Below, piece after piece: positions 46,819-58,400 of a stretch of 64,000 bases of DNA. Within the stretch, counting starts at the first letter, position 1. Each line of letters begins with the position of its first letter. The position numbers and the translations under genes are program-made. This stretch comes from Epiperipatus broadwayi. Lineage: Eukaryota > Onychophora > Udeonychophora > Euonychophora > Peripatidae. The stretch lies in the NCBI GenBank assembly GCA_028023455.1, contig JAQFVV010006651.1, positions 1 to 64,000 of the forward strand, in the 5' to 3' direction. The notes below the pieces were generated by a model. It saw nothing but the letters and a program-made list of their open reading frames with translations, made no database searches and was not told the DNA's origin.

Positions 46819-49571
46819 TGAAACAGTAAGGTCTGCTTTGCAGATCTTCGTTTCACCTTTTCTCACCTATTTCCTACCTTCATACCTTAGTTTGAACCCT
46901 AATCTATCTTAGTGTGTCTGCAATACGCTTATATACCGAAAATCCCGCCTAATTTTAAAACCACGAGTACAATGCTCGTATTATATATATAACTCATTCC
47001 CAAATAAATAAAAGATTATAGATTATGTATATGTTCCCATAATTTTGATTTATTAAAAAGTAGGTTATATAAGTTGTAATTGCGCACACACTATGATATG
47101 CATTTTAAAACATATCAAAATTATAAATTGTTGAAGTTATTTTGTTTGAATCTACTTACAAATATATTACCGTCGTAATATATTTTGATTTAAAATAAAA
47201 TTCATTTAGTAAATATTCGTTTAGTAAATAGATTCAAATATTGCAATTTAAAAGTAAAATAATTTTCGTTTAATTTAATAAAAGTCATTCCAAATATTTC
47301 TGTTAAAATAAATGAGGGACAATAGTTTAATTAGTTAACGTTATATAAGTTTATCTAAAAACAGCAGATGTCCATTTAAGGTTTTCTTTAATTAATAAAA
47401 GTAATTTTTAATTAAATCTAGTTTGTAATTCGAATGTCGACAGGGAAATTAACAAAAGAAATTAATTAAAATTTTGTTGAATTCCTTTAGGACATTCGGA
47501 TGACCAGATGGTGCCAATAATTACACAGCTGATAAGTACGCTATATTTTTGTAACGCTCCAGGGCAGTTCTATTGTTAATTTCTAATATAAAAAGGAGGG
47601 TTTTTTTTTGTTCTCCATTCTAATGTTTCTAAGAGAAATCATTCTGAGGTCTAATGTTTCTAACCAAAATTATTGTAGTAATTTGTAAATCTTGACATGA
47701 CGGAGTAGAGCGCAAGAAGGCTATTTCTCTCTGGAATGGTCATATGCTGCCATAGACCATCGGAAGTTATCACACAAGGAACCCCGGATCTGCTGCTGCT
47801 GCCAAAAATATGAACATTTCCAGATTTTGCTGTTAAATTATATAAAAACCTGCCGACCATCAATCTACCTAAAAATGCTTCTCCAGAGGTAACCCTAAAT
47901 TAACCCAAGAGCTCTTGTGATAACTAACATGCTATAGCTATTTTAAATTGTTTTTCTTATATTTCACATAACTTCATTATGTATTTCTTTAACGTGTTTA
48001 AATATACTCAACATTTTCGCTCTCTATCCTTGGGTTAATATTTTCTATTTGTTAAGCTTTCTGTTATTTTATTATGATAATGTGTCAGAATCGTCTTTGA
48101 CCGAGTGAATTATTCCCTTTGTTGAAAATAAGATGCCGCTATGAAGGCATATTTTAAATTTCTAAATAATTTTCCAATTTTATTATCTTGCAAATCACTC
48201 GTTCGAGGGCGATTCTTTTCTTTAATATATAATATAATCACATAGTTTAAAATCTACATGTTATTGATTTTAATCTAATATGAGAGTATGTGCGAGGTCA
48301 ATGATGAAATGTGTCCCCTAATACATGAATGCGTATATAAATCTATACTTACTTTTCAAACCCGCAAGCATGCATTTTCCTATTTTAATTACCGTGTTCT
48401 ACTTTAATTACAAAGTTCATCATTGATGTCGAGAATGTGCGGACCCTTTTAAATGAATTTCTGGGAATTTGATTGGGCATTTCTCTTAATCCAAGTAAAA
48501 CCCATTCAGTATGTTTTATATACACTAGTCTCGTATTGCTGGTAAATGAATTGGTTGTTGAGACCGCTTTGTTTTAATTTTCCAAGGATTCTTTACACGG
48601 CCAAGGCCGTTTTTTTCGCTTTTGCAGTTTCCAGGCAGAGTGTGACCACAAATGACACACCTGGGAATTAAACGCAATCGTCACACAGTCGCTAAGTTTC
48701 GGCTGTTCATTAAAATACTTTCCTACGGGTTAGCGGCGAGATGCCCTCCATAATCATTCCGGATATTCAATATTGTTTCCATTTTATATTTATTTTACAA
48801 AGCATCCGTGACTTAAATGTCTCACACCCTCCAATTTTAATAAATTCATTGTCAGCAATACTGACCTCCCAATGTAACTTTATTATTATTATTATCGAAT
48901 AAATGCTTTGATCACATTCCCACTTTGTTGCTTAGTAAGCTTTTGTCCGTGCTATTCTCGAAATCAATAAATATTTTAGAACACTTAATTTACAAATATT
49001 TTCTTAAACTTGTATAATTGCTCAAAGCACCTCGCACATATTCCTATTTCATCAAGCACTTTATCGTAATGCTATTAGCCCGAGGAATAGAATATATTAC
49101 TTTGTCTTAAAACCTTTTTGTCATTTATTGGAATATAATGCCCACAATTATTTAATATGCGTCCCTGTCTCATATAAGCAGACAGTGGCGTTATATATAT
49201 ATATTTTATATAAATAAATTTTGTGCAATAATTTAAAACTAAATGTGATCTCTTATTTTATTGATTCCTATCACTGTCTCGGTCTATATATATATATTTT
49301 CTGCATTTCTTTTGTAAATCCATAGACATTAATTAACCACCCAAGCTTCTTTTAGTATAGAGTCTTTTGTTTCTCCCTGACCACCAGGCACCGGTCAAAG
49401 GTTATACTAGTAGTGGCTTCAGATGCGTTATCACGTAGATGGCGCTGTGAAATTTGGACTTTAGATTCGAACTTAGTATATCTAGAAGGCAAACCCTCCT
49501 AGAATGTTCAGTTTCGTGTCTGGGGTTTGAATTCTGCAGTGTGTTAGCGAGATAGACGATTCTGACTTACA
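46819..49571 (+). repeat. 5' LTR (2753 bp)
   Basis: Matches 52427-55164 over its full length. In the first 340 bp I count six substitutions, all simple changes (for example ACCTTC/ACCCTC, CTATCTTAG/CTATCGTAG). Short indels also occur, such as TATA-run lengths and a one-repeat difference in TTATTATTATTATT. AAATAAATAAAAG lies about 190 bp in. A 67-codon minus-strand frame (47660-47863) is present in both LTRs but is not supported as a gene. Confidence 0.9.
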
Positions 49572-50965
49572 TATATTTTTTTTTTTTCCGGGTTCATGGC
49601 ATGCCCAAACGTGGAGCCTCGATTATTTAAACACCCACATCCCTGTAGATCTTAATTATATAAACACCCACATCCCTGTAGCTTAATTTTAGCATTTTGT
49701 TTCGTATTTAATCACTCAAATCCTTTATATTTTTGATATATAATATTTTTCAAACTCTATATTATCTATTTGTGTATATATTTCATGTTTTGTTTGGCTC
49801 GGGCATTCAATTACTTATACTGTATAATCAGAACTTGTCCAAACTTGCTATAGTGCGATACGAGCCATCTGTATTTATCTGTATTTATTGTTTCATTTAA
49901 GTCACGCTATATACGCATGGCGTGAATTACTTAAATATTGTCCCAAGTAAATATTGTGACAATCTATGAATATTTCAAATATTGTATTTTCTATCAAAAT
50001 AAAGTTTTATCGGCTCAACGCGCAAGATAGCATAATAATAATTTTGCACGGTAATGACCTAGATATGTAATAGGCTATCGTATGGAATTCAAAAAAAAAA
50101 AATTTCAATAATAAATAAAATGTTGTAATCAATAAAAAAAAAATGCGAATGTTTTAACGAGTGCCCGTAGTTAAATGGAATAGTTATTAAAATTCATTTT
50201 GGGAAGCTAACAGTCTATGGATCCTTTTAACTGGTGACATGGCGCCCAAGGGTAATTTCATTAAACGGAGTTACTTCTAAAATAAATTTTGTCACCAGGC
50301 TAAATTCTTTTATATGTAATTTGTTTTTTTTCAACGTGTGTAAATTTTCTTAGACCAAATAATGAGACGTGAATCGGATCAATAATTATGTAAATAAAAA
50401 TATATGTATGCTAATCTTAAATAAGAAGGAACGAAATAAGTATACCCGGATCTAGCGAATGTTAACACATATAAATAAAAATTGCTTGAGTTTAAAAATA
50501 TATATGTTAGTGAAATATCTTGACAGATAGATTTTAAGAGATTTTTGTATATATGGGCAGTTAAAAATATATATGTTGGCAGCAGATTTAAACAAGAAAT
50601 TTTTGCAGTAATAAAAGGGTAGTAGTCGGGGTTTTTAGTGATAAACATAAAAGCAGTAATTAGGCCAACAGAACCGAGAGGGAGATAGCCTATTAGCCAT
50701 TAATAAAATTTTGAAATCAAATGTAATAATCATCACAGAGAGTCAAACAAGGAAAATATAATAATAGTATTTTTTTTTAACCGTATTAGTTTTAGTAAGT
50801 TCAACATAAAACAGTTTAAAAATTTTCTTTATCAGTGCTATGCATTGTGTTTTAAAAGTACACCTATTCGTTAAAAAAATTTTTTTAGGATATATTAAAT
50901 AGTTAGCAATAAAATAAAAGGAAAAAAATCATCATCATCATCGATCACGATAATCATCCAAGGCC
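49572..50965 (+). other. Leader of the LTR element
   Basis: Non-coding 1.4 kb. It contains the PBS-like site at 49597-49617, a short tandem duplication of TAAACACCCACATCCCTGTAG (49628-49682) and a second PBS-like TGGCGCCCAAGGGTAA at 50240-50255. The minus-strand frame 50379-50648 is Tyr/Phe/Leu-rich and unsupported. Confidence 0.6.
49597..49617 (+). other. Primer-binding-site-like sequence
   Basis: TGGCATGCCCAAACGTGGAG, 25 bp after the 5' LTR end, resembles the tRNA-Lys-type PBS TGGCGCCCAACGTGGGGC apart from a small AT insertion and one extra A. A TGG start is expected because tRNAs end in CCA. Confidence 0.5.
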
Positions 50966-51265
50966 ATGGATAATATGGACAACAACCACGATGATCAAGA
51001 ACCGGACCCATCCGGATTTCTTGAATCTCCTCCAATAAGTATGAGACCTGTCCAGCAAACGAGCAAGGAAGAATCCAATCTGGATTATCTGGTGGAATTA
51101 TATAAGAGAAGCGAAGAGAGGGCAAGAAAGCAGGAAGAGGAAGCCCAAAGAAAAGAGACGGAGTATAAAATGTTTACCAGGATGCTCCTCGGCGAATTGG
51201 CACAAGTGAGAGAAGGACATAGGGCTCTCCAATGGAAACTGGAAGAATACTGCTCAGGAAATTGA
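50966..51265 (+). CDS. Gag-like protein, N-terminal part
   Basis: 99 codons from an ATG preceded by ATCATCATCATCATCGATCA. An acidic start (MDNMDNNHDDQEPDP) is followed by a Pro-rich spacer and, from about residue 35, a long Glu/Lys/Arg coiled coil (ELYKRSEERARKQEEE). The frame stops at 51263-51265. The coil continues in the frame of the next ORF upstream of its ATG (NTAQEIEKKMSEC), so one frameshift near 51240 splits what was one gag. A minus-strand frame over the same bases is a shadow. Confidence 0.65.
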   Translation: MDNMDNNHDDQEPDPSGFLESPPISMRPVQQTSKEESNLDYLVELYKRSEERARKQEEEAQRKETEYKMFTRMLLGELAQVREGHRALQWKLEEYCSGN

Positions 51266-51272
51266 AAAAAAA

Positions 51273-51839
51273 ATGAGCGAATGCCGAGATCAAACTGAGC
51301 CAAAATTAATACAATACCTGGACAACGAAGTCCTGATAGCGAAAACAGAACCTGACGATACAAACAGTATCAACGAGGCAGTGGACCTAAACCAAAGATG
51401 TCAGACCTCTAACAATGATCTACCACCTCCTCAAGCGCATAGTAGTGGGATAGATACAATCCACAGGACCTTAATTCCAGACTTCGGGGTTCAAACCCAA
51501 CTAGCTAAGATATTAACTGTTAAAATATTTCGAGGAGAAATAGGAGAAAACCCCCACCCATACCTGTATAGCCTGCGGGATTTCTTTCAATTTTATAAAA
51601 CGGATCCGCATGAACAGACTGCTATCGCTATCCATCATTTATATGGCTATGCAAAAGATTGGTGGGGCATGTTGGCGAAAAAGCCAAACAACTTTGCGAA
51701 TTATGGTAGCCTGTTACTAAGATATTATTGGAGTGAGGATCGGCAGAGCGGAATTCTAAATACCATTTGCCAGGAGAAGTACGGAGCGATCAAGGAAACA
51801 CACATGCAATTTTTCATTCGCCAGGTCAATCGCCTTTGA
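51273..51839 (+). CDS. Gag-like protein, capsid-like middle part
   Basis: 188 codons in a different frame from the first part. After an acidic linker it has VKIFRGEIGENPHPYLYSLR and YAKDWWGMLAKKP, a retrotransposon capsid pattern (a Trp-Trp pair after a helix, then a Phe/Tyr-rich stretch LLLRYYWSED). The same pattern is present, decayed, at 46.2-46.6 kb. The stop at 51837-51839 follows RQVNRL. Just after it another frame reads FDHLARLRF, which suggests a second frameshift. No zinc knuckle is visible. Confidence 0.7.
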   Translation: MSECRDQTEPKLIQYLDNEVLIAKTEPDDTNSINEAVDLNQRCQTSNNDLPPPQAHSSGIDTIHRTLIPDFGVQTQLAKILTVKIFRGEIGENPHPYLYSLRDFFQFYKTDPHEQTAIAIHHLYGYAKDWWGMLAKKPNNFANYGSLLLRYYWSEDRQSGILNTICQEKYGAIKETHMQFFIRQVNRL

Positions 51840-51896
51840 TCACTTAGCACGTTTGCGTTTTCTGATACTCATGTTATACCTACCGTTCAACAGAAT

Positions 51897-52091
51897 ATGC
51901 CGTTACCGATACAACAGCTGATGGCGGGCAGCAGAATCAAAGAGGTGGAGGAAATGGCCGAATTTTTAACCACTCTGGACTTCAGTCCCTGGGCCAAAGA
52001 ACTGCCAGACAAGGTAAAGAGACCTGATAATCCAAGACTGCAGTCATCAAATTATAAAAGCAGTTATTACCCACCAGACCCAGGATTATAG
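51897..52091 (+). CDS. Gag-like protein, C-terminal part
   Basis: 64 codons in the same frame as 51273-51839, starting MPLPIQQLMAGSRIKEVEEM and ending with a Pro/Tyr-rich tail (SSYYPPDPGL). It reads as the end of gag, with a helix (EEMAEFLTTLDFSPWAKEL) typical of the C-terminal capsid. No CCHC motif. Nothing resembling protease or RT follows before the 3' LTR. Confidence 0.6.
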   Translation: MPLPIQQLMAGSRIKEVEEMAEFLTTLDFSPWAKELPDKVKRPDNPRLQSSNYKSSYYPPDPGL

Positions 52092-52426
52092 TAGTTTTTT
52101 TTTAAAACAACAACAACAACAAAAAAAGAAATGGACATGTCACAGGATAATATAAAAAGGAGATCGGATATAAACAATGTTAATCTATTAGATTTGTTAA
52201 ATAAAATTTTGTTGAAGGGGGGAGATAATAGAAAATGTTCGCTAGATGGTAGATTTATTAATATGATCCGGGTATATAATTCAGTTTCGTTTCTTCATTA
52301 TATTTATATCCTGTACATTATGGGTTATCTTGTAAATTTTGTTTATGCAGGCTTCATAGGTGGACACCTGTTGTAAGATCTTTTTTTTTTTAACAATTTT
52401 TTTTTTGTTCCATCACTAAGGGAATG
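52092..52426 (+). other. Post-gag region with purine tract
   Basis: The frame 52131-52376 is weak. GAAGGGGGGAG at 52214-52224 is the best polypurine-tract-like run but lies about 200 bp before the 3' LTR. A weaker AAGGGAA (52418-52424) touches the LTR start. Confidence 0.5.
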
Positions 52427-55164
52427 TGAAACAGTAAGGTCTGCTTTGCAGATCTTCGTTTCACCTTTTCTCACCTATTTCCTACCCTCATACCTTAGTT
52501 TGAACCCCAATCTATCGTAGTGTGTCTGCAATACGCTTATATACCGAAAATCCCGCCTAATTTTAAAACCACGAGTACAATGCTCGTATTATATATATAA
52601 CTCATTCCCAAATAAATAAAAGATTATAGATTATGTATATGTTCTCATAATTTTGATTTATTAAAAAGTAGGTTATATAAGTTGTAATTGTGCACACACT
52701 ATGATATGCATTTTAAAACATATCAAAATTATAAATTGTTAAAGTTATTTTGTTTGAATCTATTTACAAATATATTACCGTCGTAATATATTTTGATTTA
52801 AAATAAAATTCATTTAGTAAATATTCGTTTAGTAAATAGATTCAAATATTGCAATTTAAAAGTAAAATAATTTTCGTTTAATTTAATAAAAGTCATTCCA
52901 AATATTTCTGTTAAAATAAATGAGGGACAATAGTTTAATTAGTTAACGTTATATAAGTTTATCTAAAAACAGCAGATGTCCATTTAAGGTTTTCTTTAAT
53001 TAATAAAAGTAATTTTTAATTAAATCTAGTTTGTAATTCGAATGTCGACAGGGAAATTAACAAAAGAAATTAATTAAAATTTTGTTGAATTCCTTTAGAC
53101 ATTCGGATAGATTTAATTACAGCTGATAAGTCCGATATATTTTTGTAATGCTCCAGGGCAGTTCTATTGTTAATTTCTAATATAAAAAGGAGGGTTTTCT
53201 TTTGTTCTCCATTCTAATGTTTCTAAGAGAAATCATTCTGAGGTCTAATGTTTCTAACCAAAATTATTGTAGTAATTTGTAAATCTTGACATGACAGAGT
53301 AGAACGCAAGAAGGCTATTTCTCTCCGGAATGGTCATATGCTGCCGTAGACCATCGGAAGTTACCACACAAGGAACCCCGGATATGCTGCTGCTGCCAAA
53401 AATATGAACATTTCTAGATTTTGCTGTTAAATTATATAAAAACCTGCCGACCATCAATCTACCTAAAAATGCTTCTCCAGAGGTAACCCTAAATTAACCC
53501 AAGAGCTCTTGTGATAACTAACATGCTATAGCTATTTTAAATTGTTTTTCTTATATTTCACATAACTTCATTATGTATTTCTTTAACGGTTTAAATGTAC
53601 TCAACATTTTCGCTCTCTATCCTTGGGTTAATATTTTCTATTTGTTAAGCTTTCTGTTATTTTATTATGATAATGTGACAGAACCATCTTTGACCGAGTG
53701 AATTATTCCCTTTGTTGAAAATAAGACACCACTATGAAGGCATATTTTAAATTTCTAAATAATTTTCCAATTTTATTATCTTGCAAATCACTCATTCGAG
53801 GGCGATTCTTTTCTTTAATATATAATATAATCACATAGTTTAAAATCTACATGTTATTGATTTTAATCTAATATGAGAGTATGTGCGAGGTCAATGATGA
53901 AATGTGTCCCCTAATGCATGATTGCTTATATAAATCTATACTTACTTTTCAAACCCGCAAGCATGCACTTTCCTATTTTAATTACCATGTTCTACTTTAA
54001 TTACAAAGTTCATCATTGACGTCGAGAATGTGCGGACCCTTTTAAATGAATTTCTGGGAATTTGATTGGGCATTTCTCTTAATCCAAGTAAAACCCATTC
54101 AGTATATTTTATATACACTAGTCTCGTATTGCTGGTAAATGAATTGGTTGTTGAGACCGCTTTGTTTTAATTTTCCAAGGATTCCTTACACGGCCAAGGC
54201 CGTTATCTTCGCTTTTGCGGTTTCCAGGCAGAGTGTGTCCACAAATGACACACCTGGGAATTAAACGCAATCGTCACACAGTCGCTAAGTTTCGGCTGTT
54301 CATTAAAATACTTTCCTACGGGTTAGCGGCGAGATGCCCTCCGTAATCATTCCGGATATTCAATATTGTTTTATTTTATATTTATTTTACAAAGCATCTG
54401 TGACTTAAACATGTCACACCCTCCAACTTTAATAAATTCATTATCAGCAATACTGACCTCCCAATGTAACTTTATTATTATTATTATTATCGAATAAATG
54501 CTTTGATCACATTCCCACTTTGTTGCTTAGTAAGCTTTTGTCCGTCCTATTCTCGAAATCAATAAATATTTTAGAACACTTAATTTTCAAATATTTTCTT
54601 AAACTTGTATAATTGCTCAAAGCACCTCACACATGTTCCTATCTCATCAAGCACATTATCGTAATGCTATTAGCCCGAGGAATAGAATATATTACTTTGT
54701 CTTAAAACCTTTTTGTCATTTATTGGAATATAATGCCCACAATTATTTAATACGCGTCCCTGTCTCATATAAGCAGACAGTGGTGTTATATATATATTTT
54801 ATATAAATAAATTTTGTGCAATTATTTAAAACTAAATGTGATCTCTTATTTTATTGATTCCTATCACTGTCTCAGTCTATATATATATATTTTCTGCATT
54901 TCTTTTGTAAATCCATAGACGTTAATTAGCCACCCAAGCTTCTTTTAGTATAGTCTTTTGTTTCGCCCTGACCACCAGGCACCGGTCAAAGGTTATACTA
55001 GTAGTGGCATCAGATGCATTATCATATAGATGGCGCTGTGAAATTTGGACTTTAGATTTGAACTTAGTACATCTAGAAGGCAACCCCTCCTAGAATGTTC
55101 AGTTTCGTGTCTGGGGTTTGAATTCTGCAGTGTGTTAGCGAGATAGACGATTCTGACTGTTACA
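52427..55164 (+). repeat. 3' LTR (2738 bp)
   Basis: Pairs with 46819-49571. It ends CTGACTGTTACA, where the 5' copy has CTGACTTACA. The 67-codon minus-strand frame recurs at 53254-53457. Confidence 0.9.
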
Positions 55165-55450
55165 ATATTCAGTTTCTAATATTAATATGCCAAATAATAT
55201 ATAAAAATAGTCATAGTCCTATAAACAATTATAGAGTTCATGGTGGAAGAAACTTACCTATAAGAGATAATTTTCCCAAAGATAATGTTAATAGAAAATA
55301 GATTAAAAGGGATAAGATTGCTATAGAAGGTTATTCTATGGAAAATTCAAGGGCCAATTCTTTAAAAATGTTAGGGGTTAGATCTAAAGTATATGAATCA
55401 AATTAGATATAATGCACATAGCTTATGGTCATATTATTCATAGAAAAAGA
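55165..55450 (+). mobile_element. Older LTR element, right part of gag
   Basis: Continues the interrupted element. Readable pieces RVHGGRNLPIRDNFPKDN (about 55232-55285) and MENSRANSLKMLG (from about 55338) sit where the end of gag would be, and the ATAT duplication marks the join. Beyond about 55450 nothing of the element is recognised. Confidence 0.4.
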
Positions 55451-58400
55451 AATAATATATTAAATAACTGATGTGATAAGTAAACAATACTGCATAATAT
55501 AATTTAATAAAGATCTTAAATGTAGAGGTCCATTGTAGTTTATGGTACTAACTTATAATTAATTATAATTATTTTTTTAATGCAAGTACATATTTAAAAG
55601 GGATTTTTAAAGAAATATCTTCTTCCTTATTTTAAAAACTTAATCACTCAAGTTGTTATTGTTTAAAGTTCAGCACATATGTAATTATGAGTCCAGGAAT
55701 GCTTTTAAATTATTTAGTTAGAAATTTAAGGATATTTGTCAAGATGAAGAAAAAATTTTTTTTTAAATGAAATGGGAGGCAAATGTGATAGTATCCATAT
55801 AGCCTCAATATTAGAAATAATCAGTTTAATTTTTTTTATTTATAATAATTGTAATTTTCAAGTTGTTATATATATGAATATAGCATTGCTAGAGAATATC
55901 CAAGATGATGAGCATAGTTTAAAACAAGTCTAAAACGTATCGAAATGTAAAATTGTGGTTAAATTCAAAATTCATAAAAAACATTCATTAACAAATTAAG
56001 TTATCGATTCTACATTATACTGAGGAACATTTTATTGTTAAATGTCTTTTATTAAAATGAAGAAATTGATTGCAACATAATCATAAATTCAGTGATTAAT
56101 ATCTGACTTAAAATCACTTATAAACAAACAATCTACATATAACATTTAAATGTGTGTATGTGTTTGTTTTTATGTCTAGCTATTATAAAATGATGTTTTT
56201 AGGGATTAAAAATATATTTAGTGAAAAGTATCTTGTAAGAGAATGGTCAATTTAAAAGTTAAATCATTCATTTTAATAGATAAATAATTAATATATTATT
56301 TGATATCAGAATAAAAGTAAATAATTGTAAATTTATCTTTATAATAATTTTATTTTAAAATGTTTTATATATGTAAAATGTAATGTAATATAACTGATTT
56401 TGCCACTCAGAAAGTATCAATGAGAGCTTTATAATCTGGATTAAATTGGTTTCTGTGCCAACATGACAAAAATTTTGCATACAAATGATAATTGAGTGAA
56501 AGAAGAATTTGAATCTATATCATTTTTCAATCATGTGTGATGCAGTATAAAAGCAGACACTCGACAAAATTCTAGATTCCTTGCATGAAAAGCTCATCTG
56601 GTAAACTTTATACATTTTATGTATCTAATTTACCATTATGGCCATTTGAAGAGAAACCATTTAACATCCACCTTCAGAGGCAAGCATTTGTGACTATCAT
56701 GATCAAACATGACTTAATAATAGCAGAATAATTAATTGCTTACCTTCTAAAGCCTATAAATTTTTTCATTGGATGCATTTTAAATTTAAATCTTGGAATT
56801 ATTTAAAAAAATAGCCAAATGTTCGAGTCTTCAAATAGTTTTGGAATTATTAAGCTTGCTATGTTAAATAGATTGGATTTTGCTTTTGTTTTCCAGTGTA
56901 CATGAATATTTAATTAAGCACACCTGAGAAGTTCTGATTTAACTTAATGGTTGTGTTTTTGCTGCTTTTATAAATACTAATCCTGTGGGAAATCGAATTA
57001 GAATGACATCCTTCACTTTTTAAAGGATAATTAACATGAAACTCTTCAAAAATAAAACATTGTGCCACAAGTGGATCAATGCCACTGAAAGGATATTATC
57101 TTACCTCTTAATAAAATTTTGGAAAATTAATGATAATGAACTCATTCTACATTATAACATGGAATTTTAAAAGAATAAATTACTGAGTTTATTAATGGAA
57201 CCTACAGAAAAATGTGCACATAAATAAAATGGATTAAATTTTTTATAAACTATTTAATGGATAATAATGGTGTTATATTTTGTTTTCTTTACTATGTTTT
57301 TTTTTTTATGTGTGTAATATTTTAATTGCATGTGTTAATATTTATCAATGTTCTTATTAATAAGAAGACCAGGTAGTATGATTTCATTATTTAAATTGAT
57401 ATAAGATGTTGCATGTATTGTTTTATTAGAGATAAGTTGTTACTCTTATGTAATAATTTTATTAAATTCTCTTATTGATTATGAGCTACTGTTGTCTTAT
57501 AGATCTTATATTTTGTTTTCATATATACTTGTATGATCTTATATTTTGGTTTCTTATATACTTATATGATATTAATGGTATTGCCTTATAAATATGTTTA
57601 TTTAAATGATTAAATAATGCTTCAAATGTACTCATATTAATAAAGTTAGAATATGAGAAATAAAGAGTTAATCCATGGCTAATTTGTTGTTTAGAACCTT
57701 AATACTATATAAATTGGCCATGTTGTCATTATATTTATCTAGAGAGAAATAAATATTGCACCTAGATAAAAAAAATAAACTAAGAAAATGCCATTTGACA
57801 GTATATTCTGATAGGGGAAATATTTAAGATCTTTGAGACAGAGAAAGATCTCTCATTCTATTTTAATTTATGGTAATAAGGATTTATTTAGATCCTCTTT
57901 TTATTGGTAATATTCTTTAATAATTTTGTATGAGCAATATATGGTGTTACACATCATTATATATACCTGTGGGGTTTTTTTTTTTTTTGTTATAACATCC
58001 TTATAAATAAATTCATTTACTTAGAAAACATTATCAATGATATTGATATAGTTATCATATACCAATTTATTTCCATATTTATGGATTCATATTTTGTTAA
58101 TAAAATTATTTAATTGTTGTTTTAAAATAATGACTTTGCATTTTATTTATCATCATTTGATTCCTAATGTGGTCACATAAATTTAATTATAATCACCCAA
58201 TTTTCACTATACTTTAAATAAAATAGTTAAGTGAATAATGTTTATTTTAAACATTTTATGAGAGCTCACCCCCACTCTTTCACAGCTTTATTTATATTTA
58301 TAAAAGTGTTTATGATGTTCAAATCCCTGAGAAGTGATGTAGTTAAAATATTATTTGTTAATTGTGATATTATGCCTGCCACATGTATCAAGTTCTAAGG

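Larger units (their letters stand above)
46819..55164 (+). mobile_element. LTR retrotransposon with 2.7-kb LTRs and gag only (TR-GAG-like)
   Basis: 8346 bp: 5' LTR 46819-49571, interior 49572-52426, 3' LTR 52427-55164. Both LTRs start TGAAACAGTAAGG and end near TTACA, and both flanks carry ATAT (46815-46818, 55165-55168). The interior has a tRNA-Lys-type PBS-like sequence just after the 5' LTR and one gag-like coding region; no protease, RT, RNase H or integrase motif was seen in any frame. Gypsy-type elements are known that use 4-bp ATAT-type targets. It would depend on an autonomous relative for mobilisation (inference). Confidence 0.85.

Noticed and set aside
47660-47863. 67-codon minus-strand frame, repeated at 53254-53457
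   Set aside because: Present in both LTRs only because the LTRs are copies. Of seven nucleotide differences I count five that change the residue, so no purifying selection is visible.
50379-50648. 89-codon minus-strand frame in the LTR element leader
   Set aside because: Tyr/Leu/Phe-rich with internal TATATATGTTAG repeats and no recognisable domain; likely chance.
50895-51363. Minus-strand frames over gag
   Set aside because: Shadows of the Glu/Lys-rich gag coding strand; antisense of GAR codons gives the Ser/Phe/Leu bias.
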